Shown one piece after another: positions 1-6,101 of a stretch of 64,000 nt of DNA. Numbering within the stretch: position 1 is the stretch's first letter; each line of letters begins with the position of its first letter. The stretch lies in the NCBI RefSeq assembly GCF_000620105.1, contig NZ_JHVK01000009.1:1-64000 (forward strand). Direction: 5' to 3'. The notes under the pieces were generated by a model. It made no database searches and was not told where the DNA came from. It saw only the letters and a program-made list of their open reading frames with translations. A program made the translations under genes and the position numbers. The DNA is from Microvirgula aerodenitrificans DSM 15089 (GTDB lineage Bacteria; Pseudomonadota; Gammaproteobacteria; Burkholderiales; Aquaspirillaceae).

Positions 1-241
1 CTTTGGTGACCTCATTTTCCAGCAAGGCATTCGCCAGCATGCGCTTGAGGCGCGCGTTTTCAGCCTCCAACTCCTTCAGACGCTTGGCGTCAGATACATT
101 CATTCCGCCAAATTTGCTGCGCCACAGGTAGAAGCTTGCTTCCGAGAAGCCATGCAGCCGGCACAGCTCCTTCACCGGCAGACCTGCCTCCGCTTCACGC
201 AGGAACCCAATGATCTGCTCTTCTGTATACCGTTTTTTCAT
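1..241 (-). CDS. IS3 family (IS407 group) transposase OrfA, partial
   Basis: This is the first reading frame of an IS3-type transposase, a small helix-turn-helix protein that binds the element ends. The visible 80 residues start MKKRYTEEQIIGFLREAEAG and continue with KELCRLHGFSEASFYLWRSK, the typical OrfA helix-turn-helix. A leucine-zipper-like stretch (LKELEAENARLKRML) follows near residues 55-70. The start codon is the ATG read from 241. The frame runs off the left edge of the window, so the end of OrfA and the whole of OrfB (the DDE catalytic part) are not visible. It sits immediately upstream of a broken toxin module, suggesting the element inserted into or beside the parent toxin gene. 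The family call is from the conserved OrfA opening and is secure; the subgroup is likely. Confidence 0.9.
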   Translation of the reverse strand, partial: MKKRYTEEQIIGFLREAEAGLPVKELCRLHGFSEASFYLWRSKFGGMNVSDAKRLKELEAENARLKRMLANALLENEVTK

Positions 242-310
242 GCCCAATCTCCCTCACCACTAGGATTGGACTCTAGACCAGCGTGCTACTCAAATCCGGG
301 GGGACGTCGC
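1..310 (-). mobile_element. Insertion sequence end (IS3/IS407-like), truncated by window edge
   Basis: The left 241 bases encode an IS3-type OrfA. The following ~70 bases before the toxin frame are non-coding and probably contain the terminal inverted repeat on this side. I could not fix the exact IS boundary or a target-site duplication because only one end is visible. The right boundary given is approximate. Confidence 0.6.
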
Positions 311-1005
311 ACCATACCCGGATTGCGCAGCAAGTCTGGGCCCGACAGAAGCAAAGAAAGCAAGCCATGGAGCAGGTGCTGTCCGACCCTCTGGGGCTCA
401 TTGAGGGCCATATGGAGCGACATAGACAGATTGCTGCCTATGAAGCTGCGGGACGCCACTTCGATGCTGGAGCGTTGCGAGTAAGAACCGGGCTGGAAGT
501 GGGAGCAGTTTTTGTAGGGGGGGCGATAAAAGGGGTTGGAGGGCTGAGGAAAACTGATATATTCGAGAGCGGTACTGGGCGAGCTGCAGGTGGAGAGTTT
601 GCTAAGGATGCTCCATATGTGATTCGTTACAACCCAAAAATGCCTGGACGGCCTGATCCACAGTTTTCTGTCGATTCACTAGTATTCAAAAATCCAATTG
701 GTTATAACTCACATGGATTCCCGCGTGATGCAGGAGAGTTCTGATGGCATTGGATTGATAAAAATCCAGCGTCGATTAGCCAGGGCAATAAGTATTTTAT
801 TGAAAATTATAATCGATTCAAAGTTTCACCACGAATTGATAAAGCATGGATTGACGCTTTTCCAGAGCATGGGGGATTTATGGGTGATGTGTTGATTCAC
901 CATCACGTAAATTTTGGGCAATATACAATTCCAGTTCCAGGGAAAACGCATATTGGCTCTGGTGGCCTGTGGCATATGTGGGAGGGAATGAAATGGCTTT
1001 GTTGA
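283..1005 (+). pseudogene. Orphan polymorphic-toxin C-terminal module, HNH/EndoVII-like, interrupted by TGA
   Basis: This reads as the C-terminal tip of a large polymorphic toxin (CdiA- or Rhs-like), with no N-terminal secretion part. From about base 310 the frame encodes a pre-toxin stretch, then a lower-GC toxin tip. The frame hits TGA at 742-744, just after RDAGEF, and continues without other stops to the TGA at 1003-1005. The part beyond the stop contains DVLIHHHVNFG followed by two more histidines (residue pattern HHH...H...WH), which resembles the LHH/HNH-EndoVII nuclease toxins. The stop separates the likely catalytic end from the rest, so as written the toxin is inactive. The end overlaps the start of the immunity gene by 13 bases. 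The nuclease assignment is an inference from the histidine pattern. Confidence 0.65.
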
Positions 1006-1550
1006 CAGTTGAAGAAATCAGGAAAGGCCTAGATCAGGAATTTATCCCGCTTGAACCTATGGTAGCAGGACTTCGTTTAATTGATGGGGGGGTTTCAGAG
1101 GATGTGTTGGGTATTTTTGAAAATGAAAATAAAATTTCTTTTCCGGATAATTTTAGATGCTTGATAAAAAAAATTGATTTTGGGAACCTTACGATTGGTC
1201 CGGTTGTTTTTTGCAATGGTGGTGATTATCTGAAGGAACTTTTTCAGCTTAATGTTGAAATGGCGTGGTGGGGGAGAGGGGGGCGGCCTAAAGATTTATT
1301 TGTTATTGCCAATTCGGACCCTTACGTTATTATATTAAATATAAAAACAGGGAACATTTTGGCGGCAGATTTTGAGCTTGGCTGGCAGTGTGCGAAAAAA
1401 ATAGCCAGTAATTTTGATTTTTACTTGAGAGGTGTCGGTACCACGATGCTACGCCGTAATGAAGTGGGCAATAGATGCGCTTTTGCTAAAACTATCATGA
1501 AGGATGTTGGTGGAGCAGATTTGACATACTGGTCTCAACTGGCTGGATAA
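993..1550 (+). CDS. Putative SUKH/SMI1-KNR4-like immunity protein
   Basis: This is a 185-residue cytosolic protein encoded directly behind, and overlapping by 13 bases, the toxin tip. That is the standard position of an immunity gene. I chose the ATG at 993 because a GGGAGGGA ribosome-binding site lies just upstream; an in-frame start at 969 is possible but has no such site. The sequence has a SMI1/KNR4-like pattern: FPDNFRCLIKKIDFG near residues 40-55, and DPYVIILNIKTGNILAADFE near 108-127. Base composition is clearly more AT-rich than the neighbouring backbone genes, as is usual for horizontally exchanged toxin-immunity pairs. SUKH proteins typically neutralise nuclease toxins, which fits the HNH-like tip. 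The family call is likely rather than certain. Confidence 0.6.
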   Translation: MALLTVEEIRKGLDQEFIPLEPMVAGLRLIDGGVSEDVLGIFENENKISFPDNFRCLIKKIDFGNLTIGPVVFCNGGDYLKELFQLNVEMAWWGRGGRPKDLFVIANSDPYVIILNIKTGNILAADFELGWQCAKKIASNFDFYLRGVGTTMLRRNEVGNRCAFAKTIMKDVGGADLTYWSQLAG

Positions 1551-1635
1551 TTTTTTATGAGCGTGCCAGCTTCAAATTGAAAAAGCTGCCAGTCGTCGAA
1601 ATTTATGGAGGATCAGGTAGTCTAGCACTCTGTGT

Positions 1636-2961
1636 GTGGGCTGTTCGCCAGCGGTGCTTGGCCACAGCGTCGGCAAGGGCCTGCATGCCGCAGGACTCCG
1701 GCAGTCGTTGCTGAGCGGCACCCTCAAGAGCATGGCCTCGGGCGGAGCCCAGTCCCTTGTCCATGGTGTGCGGCCGAACTGGGGCCGGATCGCGGCGGAA
1801 TCGTTCGGCAACAACGTCGGCCATCAGGTGGTGGGTTCGGCCGTCGAACGGGACCGGGAACAACAGCAACAGCGGCAGCCACAAGCGATCCGGCGGGAAG
1901 TGGCCGGCCAGAACGACGCCGTCGGCTATCGGGACGATGGCGGACGGCAGGCACGAGCGGAAACCGCCTGGCGCCAGCAGGAGCGCAGGCGGCAGGTGGC
2001 CATTGCCGAGGTGCAGTCGCTGGAGCGGGGGGCTGACGTCTCGCTGAATGGCGAAGCGATGCTGGATGAGATCGTGGTGACGGCATCGCGGCTGCCTCCG
2101 GGCGACGAACCGGGAGCCATGCAGCGAGCGCGGGATGCCTACAGCGAAGCGCTGAAGGATGCATTGATTGGCACAGGACAGATCCTGTCGGATCAAATGT
2201 ATTTCATGGCATCCAGAGCCAGTGGCGGGCTGATAGACGACAGGGGCGCAGCCGCACGCAATGTGGAACTGGTACGCGGCACGATGGATGCCATCGCGGG
2301 GATTCCACGGCAGTTTGCTGTCGGAATGTACTATCTGGCTCACCCCGGTGAACTGAATGCGGAGCAGATCGGCCGGGCAATGGGTGGGGCTGCGGCCGGG
2401 TATGTGGGGGGGCGGGTTGCTGCTAGGGTGGGGGGGAAAGGAAGCCTTGGCTATGCTGGAGGGGTGGGAGAGAGCATTCCAAATAAAACAGGAAAATATG
2501 GAAAGTTCAGCTCAGCAAACGAATTGGCAACTGAAGTATATCTTCGCTATCAACGTCATACAGATGAAGCTTACATAGCAACATTGCGTGCAGTAGAGCG
2601 TGGTAGGCTTAATATCCGGGATGGTATGTCTCAGGAAATTATTATAGGACAACGTACTGACGCGATCGCTCGGGCTCGTATGGAAAGATGGTTGAGGAGT
2701 GAAGAAATTTCGGAAGGAATAGGGCAGGCTGTTCAGTTAAATAGATGGCTGCGAGATCCATCTGGTAGTGGAGCTTATCGAATACCAGATGTGCGCATTC
2801 CAGATGCTAATTTTATTATGGACGGAACCATTGGGTATAAATGGCAAGCAACTCGCCAAATTTCTGATTTTTACAAATTTTCAGAAGGTTCGTATATTAC
2901 GATTGTACGCCCTGTTGAGTTAGGTGGCTCTTATAGTCTTTTGGTTATTGCTGTTAATTAA
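1636..2961 (+). CDS. Orphan toxin module with PD-(D/E)XK-like C-terminal tip, 5' truncated
   Basis: The frame has no credible ribosome-binding site or secretion domain, so it is probably a silent orphan tip awaiting recombination with a full-length parent. Residues ~6-70 match the pre-toxin segment that recurs downstream at 3563. Residues ~75-290 are Gln/Arg- and Ala/Gly-rich linker encoded by high-GC DNA. From about base 2460 the GC content drops sharply and the toxin tip begins. The tip contains RIPDVRIPDANFIMDGTIGY followed by K and RQISDFYKF, then ITIVRP. Spaced acidic residues, a lysine and a RQ-DF helix of this kind are seen in restriction-endonuclease-fold (Tox-REase) toxins. The nuclease call is inference. 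A separate immunity candidate follows 14 bases after the stop. The GTG at 1636 is only the first in-frame start. Confidence 0.6.
   Translation: MGCSPAVLGHSVGKGLHAAGLRQSLLSGTLKSMASGGAQSLVHGVRPNWGRIAAESFGNNVGHQVVGSAVERDREQQQQRQPQAIRREVAGQNDAVGYRDDGGRQARAETAWRQQERRRQVAIAEVQSLERGADVSLNGEAMLDEIVVTASRLPPGDEPGAMQRARDAYSEALKDALIGTGQILSDQMYFMASRASGGLIDDRGAAARNVELVRGTMDAIAGIPRQFAVGMYYLAHPGELNAEQIGRAMGGAAAGYVGGRVAARVGGKGSLGYAGGVGESIPNKTGKYGKFSSANELATEVYLRYQRHTDEAYIATLRAVERGRLNIRDGMSQEIIIGQRTDAIARARMERWLRSEEISEGIGQAVQLNRWLRDPSGSGAYRIPDVRIPDANFIMDGTIGYKWQATRQISDFYKFSEGSYITIVRPVELGGSYSLLVIAVN
1651..1848 (+). repeat. Pre-toxin recombination segment, copy 1
   Basis: About 200 bases that recur at 3563-3760. 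The first ~53 bases (starting GCGGTGCTTGGCCACAGCGT) are identical in both copies and the remainder is diverged but alignable. Such shared segments upstream of variable tips are the known substrate for toxin swapping in CdiA/Rhs loci. Confidence 0.85.
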
Positions 2962-2975
2962 TAAGGTGCTATAAA

Positions 2976-3275
2976 ATGTGGGTTAATAGTTTTGATGGTC
3001 TGCTTGATTTTCTGTCACTTGTAATAGTTTGTGCACCAGATAATTTCCCGGAAGAGGATTTTTTAAGTTCAAATGAGCAATTGACTCTTGATAAATCTTT
3101 TGAAGAAATCCAAGTTGGAATGCAATTTGTAAAAAACAAAATTGGGGATGGCGATTTTCTGATTGGGTTGCAGAACATTTTGGATGCATCATTGTCTGCC
3201 TACAGGAATGGAGATGATATAAAAGGAGCTCGTCTTCTTCAATGTTTTGAAGGGGAATTAATGAATATTAAGTGA
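2976..3275 (+). CDS. Putative immunity protein for the preceding toxin tip
   Basis: This 99-residue acidic protein (many Asp/Glu, no signal peptide or membrane segment) is encoded 14 bases after the stop of the PD-(D/E)XK-like toxin tip. It is AT-rich and starts MWVNSFDGLLDFLSLVIV. I do not recognise its family. The immunity assignment comes from position, size and base composition only. The final residues are GARLLQCFEGELMNIK. If the toxin is a nuclease, an acidic partner that mimics nucleic acid or plugs the basic active site would be unsurprising, but nothing in the sequence proves that. Confidence 0.6.
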   Translation: MWVNSFDGLLDFLSLVIVCAPDNFPEEDFLSSNEQLTLDKSFEEIQVGMQFVKNKIGDGDFLIGLQNILDASLSAYRNGDDIKGARLLQCFEGELMNIK

Positions 3276-3433
3276 TGTATATTTATGCTTCTTTAAGAGG
3301 TGCGTGGTGCTTAGTTAATAATAATTATTGTTTGTGACGAAAACCATATCTAAATTTTATGATTCGCTATCAAAAAATGCTTCGCTTTTAGTGTCGGTGG
3401 CGTTCGTATTTTTTCGAGTGCTAATATATAAAT
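3276..3433. other. AT-rich spacer between toxin cassettes
   Basis: A short AT-rich stretch without a convincing reading frame. It separates the second immunity gene from the third pre-toxin remnant and is probably debris of an earlier toxin-immunity cassette. I see no clear terminator. Confidence 0.4.
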
Positions 3434-3767
3434 TTATTTGATGCGGCCGTCGGAGAATGGGGCGCCAGTGCCATGGCCGGCAGTGCGCTGACCCAGGGCG
3501 CCTCAAGCGTACTGGGCATCGGTCACTTCAACTGGACCGCCGTCGCTGCAGCCGGTGCGGGTGCGGTGCTTGGCCACAGCGTCGGCAAGGGCCTGCATGC
3601 CGCAGGACTCCGGCAGCTCATTGCTGAGTGGAACCCTCAATAGCATGGCCTCGGGCGGAACCCAGTCACTCCTTCATGGCCTGCGGCCGAACTGGGGCCG
3701 GATCGCGGCGAAACCTTTCGACAACGGCGCTGGCCGTCAGGTTTTCCGCTGCAGCCCAATCGAATAG
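3434..3767 (+). pseudogene. Degenerate pre-toxin segment of a polymorphic toxin
   Basis: The reading frame encodes an Ala/Gly-rich pre-toxin stretch (LFDAAVGEWGASAMAGSALT, then the shared LGHSVGKGLHAAGLRQ). Compared with the copy at 1651, one extra C has been inserted just after the CGGCAG at about 3617. The original frame therefore ends at a TAG near 3641. If the shift is ignored, the homologous frame continues to TAG at 3765-3767 and there is no toxin tip behind it. This is an inactive remnant of the same cassette family, truncated next to the flagellar cluster. Confidence 0.75.
3563..3760 (+). repeat. Pre-toxin recombination segment, copy 2
   Basis: Second copy of the segment at 1651-1848. 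The first ~53 bases are identical to that copy. After that there are substitutions and a one-base insertion that breaks the frame. Confidence 0.85.
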
Positions 3768-3894
3768 CGGGGAAATGGCGGCGGCCTTGTCATGCCCGAC
3801 AGAACCGGCGCGTCGGCCTGCTCTCCGGAGCATGCCGGCTGACAGCAGAGACGCCCCATTCACAATTTTTTTGAAAAATAGGATCCTTCTGATG

Positions 3895-3920
3895 GAAATT
3901 GGTTTGCACACAGCCGATGA
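3895..3920 (+). promoter_or_regulatory. Candidate sigma-28 (FliA) promoter for the flagellar cluster
   Basis: GAAATTGG at 3895-3902 and GCCGATGA at 3913-3920 resemble the sigma-28 elements TAAAGTTT and GCCGATAA. The spacer is 10 instead of the usual 11 bases. It lies 37 bases upstream of fliQ, the first gene of the cluster. The last gene of the same cluster encodes a FliA-like sigma factor, so autoregulation is plausible. Confidence 0.45.
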
Positions 3921-3957
3921 TGGTGACAACTGAGATTCTGACAGGCAGGCAAACAGA

Positions 3958-4230
3958 ATGACCGACGAAATGGCTTTGCGACTGGGTACCCAGATGCTGT
4001 GGCATGCGTTATTGCTGGCAGGCCCGGTTCTGCTGGCTACGGTTGGAGTGGGCGTTGCCGTCAGCCTGGTTCAGGTCATTACCCAGATACAGGATGCATC
4101 ATTGGCCTTTGTGCCGAAAATCCTCACGGTCGCCGCCGTGATATGGCTGATGGGGCCATGGATGCTGAAAACACTGCTTGCCTATGCAACCACCCTGATT
4201 GGCCAGATTCCCTTGCTGTTTCATTCCTAG
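3958..4230 (+). CDS. fliQ: Flagellar export gate protein FliQ
   Basis: FliQ is a small inner-membrane subunit of the flagellar type III export gate (FliP5-FliQ4-FliR1). The 90 residues have the family's two transmembrane hairpin helices (about 15-37 and 50-75). They also contain the conserved SLVQVITQIQDASLAFVPKI segment and a Pro-containing WLMGPWML second helix. Length matches the usual 89-90 residues. It is the first gene of the cluster, and fliR begins two bases after its stop. Opening the cluster with fliQ, with fliP placed at the far 3' end, is an unusual order, as fliP normally precedes fliQ. The identification is secure. Confidence 0.95.
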   Translation: MTDEMALRLGTQMLWHALLLAGPVLLATVGVGVAVSLVQVITQIQDASLAFVPKILTVAAVIWLMGPWMLKTLLAYATTLIGQIPLLFHS

Positions 4231-4232
4231 CC

Positions 4233-4991
4233 GTGCCGGATGGCCTGGCCTGGCTGTATACGGTTTTTTTGCTGTCGCTCAGACTGGCACCGGTTTTGTT
4301 TCTTACGCCACTGCTGGGTGTTGGTGTTGTACCGGGTGCGGTAAAAAGTTTGCTGGTTATCGGTTTGTCCGGGCTTATGGCCGGCCAGGTTTCTCCATGG
4401 ATTCCCGTACCCGCTGGCATGGTGATGGTGGTTTTGCAGGCCGGATCGGCATTACTGTCCGGCTGCTTGCTGGCATATGGAATTCAGGTGGCGTTTGCTG
4501 CGTTATCCCTTGCCGGGCGAGTGATGGATACACAAATGGGATTTGGTCTGGCGGGTGTGCTTAATCCACTTGTACGACAGTCCACGGCATTGAGTAGCTG
4601 GTTATTGACTCTGCTGGCAGTAGCGTATCTGCATGCTACCGGCGGTCAATATGTATTGTTGCGTTTTTTTGTGCTGCTACTGGTGGATTTCCCGCTGGGG
4701 AGTGCGGTGCCTCATGCATCGCTGCTGGCAGCAGTCAAACAGTCCGGGCTGGTTTTCGCGCTGGGCGTTGCTTTGGCGGCACCCGTCATGATCGGATTGT
4801 TTTTGCTGGATGTGGGTATGGCGCTGATTTCTCGCTCGATGCCGCAATTCAACGCGTTTCTGGTGTCGATTCCCGTAAAGGTGGCGGCCGGGTTGTTGTT
4901 TCTTGCCGTGCTGCTGCCGCAACTGGGGCGTTTTTTCGAGCGCTGGTTCACGTCCATCCTGCATTACTGGTCGATGTGGCCGCATGACTGA
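4233..4991 (+). CDS. fliR: Flagellar export gate protein FliR
   Basis: FliR is the single-copy core subunit of the flagellar protein-export gate in the inner membrane. I chose GTG at 4233 because it lies just behind the fliQ stop and gives 252 residues, the usual size. Multiple hydrophobic segments are visible: VFLLSLRLAPVLFLTPLLGV, SLLVIGLSGLM, then further helices to VAAGLLFLAVLLPQL. The PLLGVG-V-P-KSLLVIGLS pattern near the N-terminus and the MALISRSMPQFNAFLVSIPVK segment near the C-terminus are FliR hallmarks. The upstream frame continues open but overlaps fliQ and is not coding. flhB follows after 15 bases, so translation is probably coupled. Confidence 0.93.
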   Translation: MPDGLAWLYTVFLLSLRLAPVLFLTPLLGVGVVPGAVKSLLVIGLSGLMAGQVSPWIPVPAGMVMVVLQAGSALLSGCLLAYGIQVAFAALSLAGRVMDTQMGFGLAGVLNPLVRQSTALSSWLLTLLAVAYLHATGGQYVLLRFFVLLLVDFPLGSAVPHASLLAAVKQSGLVFALGVALAAPVMIGLFLLDVGMALISRSMPQFNAFLVSIPVKVAAGLLFLAVLLPQLGRFFERWFTSILHYWSMWPHD

Positions 4992-5006
4992 ACCGCAGGC
5001 ACAAGG

Positions 5007-6101
5007 ATGCAGGAACAGGACCGGTCGGAAGAAGCCACACCGCACAAGCGGCGTGAGGCGCGCAAACAGGGCACGGTGGCGTGGAGCCCGGATGTTTATG
5101 CTGCTGCCGCCGTCGGGACGCTGCTTGCGATCCTGGTGATGGGTGGTGCCTCCCTGCATGCGGATCTGGCGGCGCTGTGGCGGGAAATGTGGTTGCCGGG
5201 TCGGGCTGAAGCCAGCGGGCCGCAGCAACTTGCCGCATGGAGTGCTGCCGTCGCCTGGCGTGCCGTGCTGGTACTGGCGCCGCTCTGGATCGCGTTATTG
5301 CTCGTCAGTCTTGCTGCCGGGATGTTGCAGGTCGGCATGAAATGGACGGCGGCGCCACTGAAGCCGGATTTCAGTCGGCTGAGCCCCGCTAATGGCTTCA
5401 AACGCTTGTTCAACCGCCGCGTGTTGTTCGAGGCAGGCAAGTCGGTGGTCAGGTTTCTGGTTTTTTCGGCTGTGTTGTATCACGCGCTGTCGACGTTGTT
5501 GCCGGGCTGGCTGCCATTGCCGGTCATGGCAGCGGGCAGGGCGGGCAAGGAGGCGGGGGCAGGGCTGATTCTGGTGCTGCAACGCCTGTTTCTGGCGATG
5601 CTCGTATTTGCCATCGTCGATTGGGGGTGGGTCCGTCGTTCCGTCATGAGCAAATTGCGCATGTCAAAAAGGGAATTGCGCGAGGAAATCAAACGGCGAG
5701 ATGGCGACCCGCGAATCAAATCCAGGTTGCGCGAAATCAGGCTGCTATTCATGAACAAGATCCGTTCCGTCTCACGCGTCAAGGACGCGGATGTCCTGCT
5801 GGTCAACCCCCAGCATCTGGCACTGGCCATCCGCTACAAGAAGGACGAAATGGCAGTGCCATTGCTGCTGGCCAAGGGTGAGGGTGAGCTGGCGGAAAGG
5901 ATGAAGGAAATTGCGCACCATCATCAGGTGCCGATCATGGAAAACCGGGTACTGGCGCAAAAACTCTACAAGGATGCTGAGGCCGGCCAGAATATTCCGG
6001 AGCAGCATTTCGAGGATGTGGCCAAGGCCCTGATATGGGCATTCCGGATCAAGGCCGGCAATGTGCCGGTGCCGGGGGTGCGTCAACGATGGACAAGCTA
6101 G
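5007..6101 (+). CDS. flhB: Flagellar export switch protein FlhB with variant NPQH motif
   Basis: FlhB sits at the export gate and switches secretion from rod/hook to late substrates by self-cleavage. The 364 residues begin with the family opening (QDRSEEATPHKRREARKQG). Membrane helices lie at about 30-50, 85-108, 145-165 and 185-205, and the cytoplasmic domain has the KRELREEIKRRDGDPRIKSR helix. The autocleavage motif, normally Asn-Pro-Thr-His, reads Asn267-Pro-Gln-His270. Asn and Pro, which make the cut, are kept, while Thr is replaced by Gln. The C-terminal tail is otherwise full. A GCAGG ribosome site precedes the ATG. The last 13 bases overlap flhA. Cleavage could be slower or altered, but that is inference. 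Confidence 0.95.
   Translation: MQEQDRSEEATPHKRREARKQGTVAWSPDVYAAAAVGTLLAILVMGGASLHADLAALWREMWLPGRAEASGPQQLAAWSAAVAWRAVLVLAPLWIALLLVSLAAGMLQVGMKWTAAPLKPDFSRLSPANGFKRLFNRRVLFEAGKSVVRFLVFSAVLYHALSTLLPGWLPLPVMAAGRAGKEAGAGLILVLQRLFLAMLVFAIVDWGWVRRSVMSKLRMSKRELREEIKRRDGDPRIKSRLREIRLLFMNKIRSVSRVKDADVLLVNPQHLALAIRYKKDEMAVPLLLAKGEGELAERMKEIAHHHQVPIMENRVLAQKLYKDAEAGQNIPEQHFEDVAKALIWAFRIKAGNVPVPGVRQRWTS

Noticed and set aside
742-744. TGA in the toxin read as selenocysteine
   Set aside because: No SECIS-like hairpin follows, and neither this toxin type nor the position suggests a selenoprotein.
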